From NCBI GenBank assembly GCA_913062835.1, contig CAJXXD010000006.1, forward strand, positions 1 through 13,911: a stretch of 13,911 bases of DNA, in the 5' to 3' direction. Below are positions 1 through 6,664 of the stretch, in pieces. Both the position numbers and the translations under genes were made by a program. This DNA is from an uncultured Gammaproteobacteria bacterium (GTDB taxonomy: Bacteria > Pseudomonadota > Gammaproteobacteria > Pseudomonadales > Litorivicinaceae). How positions within the stretch are numbered: the first letter of the stretch is position 1; every line of letters starts with the position of its first letter. Below the pieces are notes generated by a model. The model had not been told where the DNA came from and searched no databases. It worked only from the letters and a program-made list of their open reading frames with translations.

Positions 1-49
1 ATCCGAATCGTGGTGGGATGGATGTCAGTGAAATGACGAGTTGCGTCAC
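1..49 (-). CDS. Partial glycosyltransferase gene (first 16 codons only)
   Basis: Reading the minus strand from a GTG at 49-47 gives MTQLVISLTSIPPRFG, and the gene then runs out of the window. The GTG overlaps the TGA stop of the upstream glycosyltransferase (stop 48-46) as GTGA, the same coupling style seen at other junctions here. A purine-rich GGGGGA lies about 8-9 nt upstream of the GTG. The opening ISLTSIPPRF is a recognisable N-terminus of a group of bacterial glycosyltransferases from LPS and capsule clusters, which fits its place as the third gene of a leftward glycosyltransferase operon. Only the start is visible, so the family is a motif-level guess. That a gene starts here is well supported by the overlap, the ribosome-binding site and the peptide. 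Confidence 0.6.
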   Translation of the reverse strand, partial: MTQLVISLTSIPPRFG

Positions 50-795
50 GAGAGCGATCCCCCATGGCTTTGCCAATAGTCTTGCATCCAGCTGACGAGC
101 TTATAGCGTCTATCGCTTTCAGGACGGATTAATTCAATGGGTCTCGGGCGGCCATGAAAAGCGATAATCTTTGCCGACTCAGGCGGAGTTTTTGCATCGA
201 AAAACCAGCTGACTATCGGGGGTCGCCGAAGATGATATTTGTAACTTCGAATCCACGATTGTGGCCAATACTGAATGTTTTCGAGTTCCCCATGCACATA
301 GTCTTGTTCGATTTTGTATTTCTCGACAACAGTTGCGCGATTTTTTGAAATGCGAGCCACGAGGTCGGGCAAGGCGCCCAAGTTAAAACTGAATACGCCG
401 GTGCCAGTTCTCGGCCCGCCTGGTCTACGTCCCCAAGGCTGGGAGTCGATCGCGACAAGCTCGCCATCGTAGTCAAACATGTCATCGAGTGATCCACAGA
501 TGACGGAGTCGAGATCAATAAATAGCGCTCGACCCGACAGACCGTAAAGTGACGCAGAAAAGACGCTGATTTTGGGCCACGCACCGTGATAGTAGTCCGC
601 GGGCTCAAGACCAATATCGGGTATTGGATAATGCTCGATATCCTCAGCAAGGCCCTGCGGATCATCGGTCAAACAAACGAACCGAAAAGATCCGCGCATG
701 AAGGCTCTGCATGCAGAAAACAACACATTGACGTACTCAGCAGAGTACAGAGTGCCCCATTTCATGCACAAAATTGTACGCTCTGGTTCGTTCAT
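46..795 (-). CDS. GT-A fold (GT8-like) glycosyltransferase
   Basis: This is a 249-aa predicted cytoplasmic glycosyltransferase. Near residues 91-98 it carries LFIDLDSV, a hydrophobic strand followed by Asp94-x-Asp96. That is the metal and nucleotide-sugar binding DxD of GT-A enzymes. It is followed by GSLDDMF, as in GT8-like proteins that add sugars to LPS or capsule. A VFSFNLG stretch near residue 134 and an EQDYVHGEL segment further on are also typical of the group. I chose the ATG at 795 rather than an in-frame ATG 19 codons upstream, because 795 makes an ATGA overlap with the stop of the GT25 gene. No signal peptide or membrane segment is seen. Sugar and acceptor are unknown. The surrounding GT25 and following glycosyltransferase genes suggest outer-core LPS or another surface oligosaccharide. 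Confidence 0.75.
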   Translation of the reverse strand: MNEPERTILCMKWGTLYSAEYVNVLFSACRAFMRGSFRFVCLTDDPQGLAEDIEHYPIPDIGLEPADYYHGAWPKISVFSASLYGLSGRALFIDLDSVICGSLDDMFDYDGELVAIDSQPWGRRPGGPRTGTGVFSFNLGALPDLVARISKNRATVVEKYKIEQDYVHGELENIQYWPQSWIRSYKYHLRRPPIVSWFFDAKTPPESAKIIAFHGRPRPIELIRPESDRRYKLVSWMQDYWQSHGGSLS

Positions 796-1592
796 CGTAG
801 ACCTTGAAGTGGCAAGTTGTTGGTTTTGGGTATGAGTCGTCTGGTCACGCAAAGATAAATCAGCCGACCGATTAAATTTTCGAGCTGCTCAGCGTATTTC
901 GTCCACCGCTTTCGGAGTGGCCAACGCTTCACTGCGCCGAATTGGTCACCGGTAATGGTACTGCGTCCATGATCCTCGGGGTGCGCTGGAAAGGGTTCCA
1001 ACCCAAAGTGACGGAGATCATAGCGATGCACCTGTTCCAACTCTCGATCAATCGGCGCTTTGATGGGAAGTAATAACGGCAGTAGTCTCATTGCCGTTTC
1101 TCGATTTAGCAAGTAAGCGCCAAAACCGGTTGCTGCGCCTAAATATGCATTGAGCTGATAGGGCCCGATGCGACCTTGGCAAATTGGTTGTTTCGCGCGA
1201 ATTTTAGCCAGCTTTAACATATCCCAGTGAGATGACGCGCGCAGTGCGACATGAAGCGCATCGATGAAGTCTGCGTGTAACACCATGTCGTCCTCCAGTA
1301 CCAGGAGGAATTCGGCCGAGGAGTCAAGAAACCGTTGCCAAGCGCCGAGGTGTGCGTGGTAGCAACCGATTTCACCAGGCAGCACCGCGCGTCCAACATG
1401 CCGCTGAAATGCTGATATATCGACACTGGGCGCCAGTCGGTCCCATTCCGCTTTGCCATCGACTGCCTCATAGAAGGCGTAATGAAGCCCAGTTGTTTCA
1501 AGCTGCATTTCCATCCGCTGTCGTCTTTCTTTTGATTGCGGCAGATTGATGACGAAGGTCATGAGCATGGGAAATTGATCGGCTTGTTGCAT
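792..1592 (-). CDS. Glycosyltransferase family 25 (LPS biosynthesis type)
   Basis: This 266-aa protein has the full GT25 signature. It opens with VINLPQSKERR (residues 14-24), then PGEIGCYHAH (72-81), then VLEDDM (98-103) holding the acidic metal-binding motif. A C-terminal segment has RYDLRHFGLEPFPAHPEDHGRSTI-type residues, written here in short form as FGLEPFPA and GRSTI. GT25 enzymes are cytoplasmic, often galactosyltransferases of LPS or lipooligosaccharide outer core. The exact sugar cannot be read from sequence. The gene is first of a leftward operon, and its TGA overlaps the next ATG (ATGA). Starts at Met9 or Met11 are possible, since many family members begin just before the VINLP strand. 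The upstream ATG has a weak GAG about 7 nt before it and is kept. The gene is divergent from neuB across a 220-bp spacer. Confidence 0.85.
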   Translation of the reverse strand: MQQADQFPMLMTFVINLPQSKERRQRMEMQLETTGLHYAFYEAVDGKAEWDRLAPSVDISAFQRHVGRAVLPGEIGCYHAHLGAWQRFLDSSAEFLLVLEDDMVLHADFIDALHVALRASSHWDMLKLAKIRAKQPICQGRIGPYQLNAYLGAATGFGAYLLNRETAMRLLPLLLPIKAPIDRELEQVHRYDLRHFGLEPFPAHPEDHGRSTITGDQFGAVKRWPLRKRWTKYAEQLENLIGRLIYLCVTRRLIPKTNNLPLQGLR

Positions 1593-1661
1593 TCAGGTCT
1601 CGTATCAGTATTCGGGAGGGGCACTTCAGCTCGTTCGGTTGCACAGTTTGATTGACTGGGT

Positions 1662-1686
1662 CCGGATGCACAACTGTTGTTGCCGG
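1662..1686. repeat. Imperfect inverted repeat / possible operator
   Basis: The arms CCG (1662-1664), GCA (1668-1670) and CAAC (1671-1674) pair with GTTG (1676-1679), TGC (1681-1683) and CGG (1684-1686) around a central T, with small bulges. The core ACAAC-T-GTTGT (1670-1680) is a perfect dyad. No T-tract follows, so it is not a standard terminator. It overlaps the candidate -35 box of neuB, which would suit an operator. Confidence 0.3.
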
Positions 1687-1706
1687 ATCCATAAAGATTT
1701 CATATT
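1677..1706 (+). promoter_or_regulatory. Weak candidate sigma-70 promoter for neuB
   Basis: TTGTTG at 1677-1682 and CATATT at 1701-1706 are separated by 18 nt. Each matches four of six consensus positions. Transcription would begin about 100 nt upstream of the neuB ATG. The match is weak and rests on eye inspection only. Confidence 0.22.
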
Positions 1707-1812
1707 ACTGATTGCGATGATGCTGCGGTTGTTTAACCATACTGGAGTAACCTATCAAGGCAACTCTTGAGGGAACTTTGGAGTGACGCATTCCATGGAG
1801 AGAGACTGATTT

Positions 1813-2838
1813 ATGCAAATTGCGCATCGCTTGATCGGCCCTGATCACCCACCCTTGGTTGTCGCCGAGATTGGGATCAACCACGGTGGAAGTCTTGAGG
1901 TCGCCAAAGATATGGTGCGAGCAGCTGCACAGTCAGGATGCGAGATGGTCAAACACCAGACGCACATCCTAGATGACGAAATGACCGAGGAGGCGAAATC
2001 CATTGTTCCGGGCAATGCGGACACCTCAATCTGGTCGATCATGGAATCCTGTGCATTGAGTCTGGATGAGGAGACTGAGCTTAAACGATACACAGAGTCC
2101 CTTGGCGTCATTTGGATTTCGACTCCCTTCTCTCGGGCTGCGTTGAAGTTCTTAGAAACTCTGGATGTACCCGCCTACAAGATCGGTTCTGGTGAGGCAG
2201 ACAATATCCCACTCATCCGAATGATTGCAGCCACTGGAAAGCCCGTAATCATGTCGACCGGGATGCACACCATCGACAGTTTAAAGCCTGGTGTGGACGC
2301 CTTGCGTAGCGCACCCTCCTTTGCACTCTTAGAGTGTACCAACCTCTACCCATCACCACCTGAGCATGTCTCTTTGCAGGGGATTCAGCAGCTGCGTGAT
2401 ACGTTTCCAGACGCTGTGATTGGGTTTTCCGATCATTCGATGGGTCCGCACATGGCCTTGGCTGCCGTCGCACTTGGGGCGAATATTATCGAGCGACATT
2501 TCACCGACACACGGTATCGGGTAGGTCCGGATATTTCATGTTCGATGGATCCGGCTGAATTGCGATTTTTGATTGACCGAAGTCGCGAGATTTGGGAAGC
2601 CACTCGTCGTCCGAAACATCGAACAGCACCAGAAGAAACGACCTATGCATTTGCCAGAGCCAGTTTAATTGCCGATCGAGACTTGGTTGCGGGGCAGGTG
2701 ATCGGTGATGGGGATATTTGGGCAAAACGTCCTGGGAATGGTGAAATCGCGGCCGTGTCGTACGATGCCATCCTCGGTCGAACGTTAAAGCACGACGTTC
2801 CAAAAAATCGACAGTTATCGTGGACAGACTTTGTGTGA
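1813..2838 (+). CDS. neuB: Nonulosonic (sialic) acid synthase, NeuB family
   Basis: This 341-aa enzyme would condense phosphoenolpyruvate with ManNAc (or a 2,4-diacetamido hexose) to form Neu5Ac or an analogue in the cytoplasm. Residues 14-24 read PLVVAEIGINH, the start of the TIM barrel. Next come KHQTH (47-51), STPFSR (103-108), KIGSGEADN (123-131) and STGM (148-151). FSDHS (205-209) and ERHFTD (227-232) supply the two metal-binding histidines, His208 and His229. A C-terminal SAF (antifreeze-like) domain from about residue 283 contains KRPGNG, whose Arg306 matches the substrate-contacting arginine of NmeNeuB. Length and motifs are full. KHQTH...PGNA and GPDISCSMD resemble Campylobacter NeuB1 more than the E. 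coli form, as recalled from memory. Neu5Ac and legionaminic acid synthases cannot be separated safely here. The gene converges on the GT30-neuC unit, and the stops are 4 nt apart. Confidence 0.88.
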   Translation: MQIAHRLIGPDHPPLVVAEIGINHGGSLEVAKDMVRAAAQSGCEMVKHQTHILDDEMTEEAKSIVPGNADTSIWSIMESCALSLDEETELKRYTESLGVIWISTPFSRAALKFLETLDVPAYKIGSGEADNIPLIRMIAATGKPVIMSTGMHTIDSLKPGVDALRSAPSFALLECTNLYPSPPEHVSLQGIQQLRDTFPDAVIGFSDHSMGPHMALAAVALGANIIERHFTDTRYRVGPDISCSMDPAELRFLIDRSREIWEATRRPKHRTAPEETTYAFARASLIADRDLVAGQVIGDGDIWAKRPGNGEIAAVSYDAILGRTLKHDVPKNRQLSWTDFV

Positions 2839-2842
2839 GTGC

Positions 2843-4153
2843 TTAAAGATTCTGATGGTCGAGGATACTTCGAATCACCGATATAGTCCGTTCGGTTGCG
2901 CCAGTATGCGCACTGAAGAATTCACGTATCTTTTGTGGGTCCGGTGCTGGTTCACTTAAGGCGTTAACCAATGCGGCACTTGTGTTGTCAACGACTCGGA
3001 GCACACCGGCAGCTTTCGCTTCAACGGCTGGAAATTCGATCGTATGTAAAAATGGGCCCGTGTAAACGGGTTTCCCCAAGGCGATTGCCTCGGAAATATT
3101 GTGCGCGCCCTTGGGTGCGAAGCTGCCGCCAACCACGACTTGATCAGCCATGGCGAGATACCCATACATCTCCCCCATGGAGTCGCCAAGCAATACATCG
3201 ATGGGTTCGAGCAAGGGTGTTTGCGGATGGAAAGTGCTGTCAAAGAGTTCGCTTCGACGTTTGACCACAAGGCCGCGTGCGATGAGTTGTTGGTAGACCA
3301 AACCAAATCGCTCTGGTGCACGTGGAACATAAATGATCAGTGGCTGCGGGCGCCCAGATTCCGTCGCCTCATGTCGCAGGGCGACGATGGCGTCGATGCA
3401 TAACGTGTCCTCTCCCTCAATGACACTCACCATCGCGATCGTGGGTCGATTGCGAGCGAAAGCGGCGCGATTATCGATACCTTGGTTAATCAATGCGGCA
3501 GGTAAAGGCTGGTCAAAGCGTAACTCGCCGGTTACTGCGATACGGGCGATACCGGTCGATTGAAAACGGGCTGCGTGGGTCGCCGATTTAACGCATGCCG
3601 TGTGTACATGGCCAATCGCACGAAAACGCCAACCAGAAGTTCGGCAGTCACGTTGATAACTGCGCTCCAGATATTGAGCATTAACAAGGACCAACGGGAT
3701 ATTGTGTCGTGCGGCCTGAATGATTTGTTCGGGCCAGATCTCGATTTCAGAGACCAAAATGGCTTTGGGCTGGATCCGCCGGATCGCGCGTACAACAGAT
3801 CCGACTGTATCCAGTGGTGCCCATGAAACCGAGACGGTGCCGTTGTCGATTGCTTCTGCATAGGTCTCTGCGATGGCACGTCGTGCCACCGGCGTGATAC
3901 ACGCGAGATGAATCGTTTCACCCAACTCGAGCAGTCGGTTGATGAGGGTCAAGCAAGCGCGGAACTCGCCGATACTGACAACATGAAGCCAAATAGGGCG
4001 TCTGTGATGTGGCACAATCACGCCAAAGCGCTCTGCGAGGTGCTGTCGGTACATTCGGTCCTTGCGGCTGCGCCACAGGAAATAGCCAATCGCCAGAGGG
4101 GTGGCACACAGTAAGGCGATTCGATACAGAATCCGATCAGCCCATTCACGCAT
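2843..4153 (-). CDS. GT30 Kdo-transferase-like (WaaA family) glycosyltransferase, copy 2
   Basis: This 436-aa protein has the WaaA/KdtA architecture. An N-terminal membrane anchor (about residues 8-27) is followed by basic YRQHLAERFG. HVVSIGE (57-63) holds the catalytic-site Glu63. SEIEIWPE (135-142) stands where the usual ETELWPN lies. GDSMGE (323-328) and GGSFAPKGAHNISE (342-355) form the CMP-sugar site. Family members move Kdo from CMP-Kdo to lipid A at the inner face of the inner membrane. Departures from the usual motifs are VPRAPERF instead of VPRHPER (His to Ala at 279), VIEGED instead of THEGEE, and GAHNISE instead of GGHNPLE. I chose the ATG at 4153, which overlaps the previous gene by 8 nt (ATGCGTGA) and gives the usual family length. 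An upstream ATG would bury 36 codons in that gene. It could be the true waaA or, given its place between neuC and neuB, a nonulosonate transferase. Confidence 0.78.
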   Translation of the reverse strand: MREWADRILYRIALLCATPLAIGYFLWRSRKDRMYRQHLAERFGVIVPHHRRPIWLHVVSIGEFRACLTLINRLLELGETIHLACITPVARRAIAETYAEAIDNGTVSVSWAPLDTVGSVVRAIRRIQPKAILVSEIEIWPEQIIQAARHNIPLVLVNAQYLERSYQRDCRTSGWRFRAIGHVHTACVKSATHAARFQSTGIARIAVTGELRFDQPLPAALINQGIDNRAAFARNRPTIAMVSVIEGEDTLCIDAIVALRHEATESGRPQPLIIYVPRAPERFGLVYQQLIARGLVVKRRSELFDSTFHPQTPLLEPIDVLLGDSMGEMYGYLAMADQVVVGGSFAPKGAHNISEAIALGKPVYTGPFLHTIEFPAVEAKAAGVLRVVDNTSAALVNALSEPAPDPQKIREFFSAHTGATERTISVIRSILDHQNL

Positions 4154-5441
4154 GTCCGTGATTCCCAAGACCTGCTTCACCGATGATCGACTGTGCGAGC
4201 CCATCCGCCTCCGTGAGTTGAGACAAGCGGGCGCGCTCTGCTCGTGTCGCTTGCGCAGCACCTGATGTCGAGAGGGTCCTAATCACCGACTGAGCATCGG
4301 TCACGACTGTGACCGCGTCATACGCTGTGAGAAGCGCATAGTCTGCCGTAAAGTTGCTGGTCTGCTGACCGGCCATGATCGGACACTCAAGCGCAACTGC
4401 CTCCCACGGGTTGTGCCCGCCAACTGCTGGGTCTTGGGTGCCGCCGATCAATGCCCATCGTGCGCTTCGAAGCGCCTGTCCAAGCCGTCCATACTGATCA
4501 ACGATAATAATGTCAGCGGGTGAGAGATTGCGTGCGTATGAACACTGACTGATCAGGAGGCTCTTCAAACCGGCTTCATGGATGGCGGATTGGATGCTGA
4601 TGAGTCGACTTAAATCCCTCGGAACCAACACCAGTTGTAATGGACTGCCCTGATCAACGCATGCGCGTTGAGCTGCAAGCGCCATGGTCTCATCGGCAGC
4701 GTGAGAAGACACCACCACCCAGTAAGAGAGGCTTGAGAGACAATCCCACCATGGCTCTCCTGCGGGCGACTGGGTCGGAAGCGGCGGCGCGATACGTTTC
4801 AAAGAAGGGGTTTGTCGGACTTGATCTGCGGATGCGCCGAGCGTGATGAGTCGCGAGATCATCGTCATGTCGGTCGTATGGATCTCGCGAAAGGATCTAA
4901 GAAGATCTCGGTACAGACCCGACAGCCGAAGTCGGCCTTTGAGTGAGCGTTCTGAGATGCGGGCATTGACCCAAAATGTGGGAATTTTCGACTGTGCAAG
5001 CGTGATCAGCGTGCGTGGCCAAAGATCCTGATCACACACAATATAAGCGGCAGGTTGCCAATGGGCTAAAAATCGGTTGAGACTTTGCGGAATATCGAGT
5101 GGGCAGAATTGGTGTGTGACCTGCGGTTCATGAAACGTTGTGGCGATGTGCATCGAGCTTTTCGCGCTGGACGTGATCAGAACCTGGATTTCAGGCTGAA
5201 GGCGGACGACACATTGGACCAGACCTCGTAGGGCCGCGAGTTCGCCGATACCGACGCCATGAAACCAAATGACGAGTCGGTTGCGCCGTGGTGCCAGATC
5301 GAGTCCGAGTTTTTCACGCCAGCGCGCCGGATCCTCACGATGTTGTGCAGCTCGAGCTCGAATCAACCAAGGTGCGATTGCACTGATGACCCAGGTTAGG
5401 CCCAGATAACAGCGTGTCTGCCAATGCAGTTGTTCAGTCAT
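4146..5441 (-). CDS. Divergent GT30 (WaaA-like) glycosyltransferase, copy 1
   Basis: This 431-aa protein is clearly GT30-like. It has a hydrophobic N-terminal anchor (about residues 11-27), then PARWREKLG (38-46), FHGVGIGE (60-67) with the conserved GE, and GGHNPWE (341-347) near the C-terminus. Several usual Kdo-transferase positions are changed. VCDQDLWPR (135-143) replaces ETELWPN, VPRDLSR (273-279) replaces VPRHPER, SSHAADE (245-251) replaces THEGEE, and DQYGRLGQAL (315-324) replaces the GDxxGEL segment. The fold is probably kept while donor or acceptor contacts have shifted. It starts with an ATG inside the end of neuC (8-nt ATGACTGA overlap) and ends inside the start of the second GT30 gene. 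Its likely role is transfer of an alpha-keto acid sugar. A nonulosonate made by NeuC/NeuB is a reasonable but unproven donor. Confidence 0.72.
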   Translation of the reverse strand: MTEQLHWQTRCYLGLTWVISAIAPWLIRARAAQHREDPARWREKLGLDLAPRRNRLVIWFHGVGIGELAALRGLVQCVVRLQPEIQVLITSSAKSSMHIATTFHEPQVTHQFCPLDIPQSLNRFLAHWQPAAYIVCDQDLWPRTLITLAQSKIPTFWVNARISERSLKGRLRLSGLYRDLLRSFREIHTTDMTMISRLITLGASADQVRQTPSLKRIAPPLPTQSPAGEPWWDCLSSLSYWVVVSSHAADETMALAAQRACVDQGSPLQLVLVPRDLSRLISIQSAIHEAGLKSLLISQCSYARNLSPADIIIVDQYGRLGQALRSARWALIGGTQDPAVGGHNPWEAVALECPIMAGQQTSNFTADYALLTAYDAVTVVTDAQSVIRTLSTSGAAQATRAERARLSQLTEADGLAQSIIGEAGLGNHGHA

Positions 5442-6546
5442 GAAATATCTTTTGCAGTGGTTGGTCCCAAAAGCTCGGGTTCTGAATTACTTCGACAAAT
5501 CGACGCGCTGATTCACCATGGCCAAACTGGGTCTCAGGTGTCCGTCGCCGTCCCCACCAAGTCGTGAGAAATGCATTGATCGCTTCGTGGTCGAAGGGAG
5601 AGACCGTCAGGGGCCAGTCTGTTTCAGAGCGCGCTGTCTGCCTTGACCCGATATCAAGGGAGGGTAAGCCAACAAAGGGTGCTTCGCGGACGCCAGCACT
5701 TGAGTTTCCAATCAAACATGCCGCATGTTTCATCATTTCTGAAAAATGAGCGAAGCGCATTGAGGGGAGTACCCGAAAGCGCGCGGGAAGTGCTTTGATT
5801 CGATTCCGTATCGCTTCAGAGCCTGGATCGTTATTTGGTGCAATCACTACAAAGCTCCGCTGGCTCGCCTCTAACGTTGAAAACAGCGCATCAGCCTGTT
5901 GGGCCATCTCATCAGCCTCAGATGTCACCGGATGAAAGATGCAAATGCCAAACACCTCATCAGTGAGGGCATAGCGTTCTCGAACGTCACTGATGTGGAC
6001 TCCCGATGCTGTGGCATGGACGTCCAGTTCGGGCGATCCGATCACATGGATTGAGGCAGCAGACTCACCCAGTGCACGTACGCGGCGAGCAGCGCCTTCA
6101 GAACTGACAAAGTGATGCAGCGCCAATTTTGTATTGCAGTGCCGAAACAGCTCGTCGATGGTGCCAGAAATCTCTCCACCTTCAATATGAGCGAGCGGAA
6201 TATAGTTTGTAGCCGCCACGAGAGAGCAGGCAATGGCTTCCACACGATCGCCATGGACAACAATCAGATCCGGATGGGTCTCCAAGACATAATCAGAGAA
6301 GCCCATAATGGTCTTCGCCAGTATCTGGTCTTGTGAGTCACTGGGTCGCTGGTTCAGAAACTCATAGACTTCAATTCCAGGTAGCCGGTGCACCTCAATT
6401 TTAGTTAATCCATATTCATAGAGCATGTGCATACCGGTGACGAAGAACGTGACTTCAAATCCGGCGCCATGGGCGGCGCGGGCTAACACCTCGAGTTTGC
6501 CAAAGTCAGCGCGTGTACCAGTTACGAATAAGAGGGATTTTGACAA
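5434..6546 (-). CDS. neuC: UDP-GlcNAc 2-epimerase, hydrolysing (NeuC family)
   Basis: NeuC converts UDP-GlcNAc to ManNAc plus UDP, the first step of sialic acid synthesis. Related LegG/NeuC forms use UDP-diNAc-bacillosamine. This 370-aa protein has all family blocks: FVTGTRADFGK (7-17), VVHGDRVEA (96-104), HIEGGEISGTIDE (120-132), FHPVTSE (204-210) and NSSAGVREAP (281-290) followed by IGSRQ. The longest open frame starts at 6609, but I chose the TTG at 6546-6544. It has GAGGAAG 8 nt upstream and gives the N-terminus MSKSLLFVTGTRAD, the usual family start, whereas the 21-residue extension has no family counterpart. The stop overlaps the next gene's ATG by 8 nt. The gene leads a three-gene minus-strand unit with the two GT30-like genes. 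It is divergent from the arabinose operon. Confidence 0.87.
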   Translation of the reverse strand: MSKSLLFVTGTRADFGKLEVLARAAHGAGFEVTFFVTGMHMLYEYGLTKIEVHRLPGIEVYEFLNQRPSDSQDQILAKTIMGFSDYVLETHPDLIVVHGDRVEAIACSLVAATNYIPLAHIEGGEISGTIDELFRHCNTKLALHHFVSSEGAARRVRALGESAASIHVIGSPELDVHATASGVHISDVRERYALTDEVFGICIFHPVTSEADEMAQQADALFSTLEASQRSFVVIAPNNDPGSEAIRNRIKALPARFRVLPSMRFAHFSEMMKHAACLIGNSSAGVREAPFVGLPSLDIGSRQTARSETDWPLTVSPFDHEAINAFLTTWWGRRRTPETQFGHGESARRFVEVIQNPSFWDQPLQKIFHD

Positions 6547-6554
6547 GGTGTAGG

Positions 6555-6561
6555 CTTCCTC
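6555..6561 (-). promoter_or_regulatory. Shine-Dalgarno that decides the neuC start
   Basis: On the minus strand GAGGAAG is followed by 8 nt and then TTG (6546-6544). This is the only good ribosome-binding site near the conserved N-terminus of NeuC. It supports a TTG start over the longer frame. Confidence 0.6.
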
Positions 6562-6650
6562 AATTGTCGGTTCAAACTCAAGTGGCGACCGATCTGTTCG
6601 GTCCACCAAATCGTTTGCAGATTACCATGATTCGATGCATCCAAGCGGAC

Positions 6651-6664
6651 TCCATTGCAATGGA
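6651..6664. repeat. Perfect 14-bp palindrome, candidate operator
   Basis: TCCATTGCAATGGA is identical to its own reverse complement. It lies roughly midway between the divergent neuC and HAD-UbiA starts, with the smaller palindrome GATGCATC 10 bp to its left. Its position suits a dimeric repressor or activator controlling both operons. No known regulator box was recognised. Confidence 0.4.

Larger units (their letters stand above)
1593..1812. other. Divergent spacer between GT25 operon and neuB
   Basis: This 220-bp non-coding spacer should hold promoters for both the leftward glycosyltransferase operon and neuB. Visible content is an imperfect hairpin at 1662-1686, a weak candidate promoter at 1677-1706 pointing to neuB, and a GGAGAGAG purine run at 1797-1804 that would be the neuB ribosome-binding site at slightly long spacing. 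I see no convincing sigma-70 promoter for the minus-strand operon. No conserved short gene or RNA was recognised. Confidence 0.6.

Noticed and set aside
213-665. Open frame of 150 codons on the minus strand inside the GT-A gene
   Set aside because: It overlaps the DxD-bearing glycosyltransferase in a different frame and shows no motif of its own.
1813-2838. Assigning NeuB specifically as a pseudaminic (PseI) or legionaminic (LegI) acid synthase
   Set aside because: The partner neuC argues against the pseudaminic pathway, and the legionaminic precursors' genes are not in the window. Motifs alone do not separate Neu5Ac from legionaminic synthases.
3532-3921. Open frame of 129 codons on the minus strand within the second GT30 gene
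   Set aside because: It lies wholly inside a well-supported gene in another frame, has no family motifs and has an arginine/serine-rich composition typical of out-of-frame reading.
2843-5441. Calling both GT30 genes simply waaA
   Set aside because: Both deviate at several conserved positions and sit inside a nonulosonate gene set, so the housekeeping name would overstate what the sequence shows.
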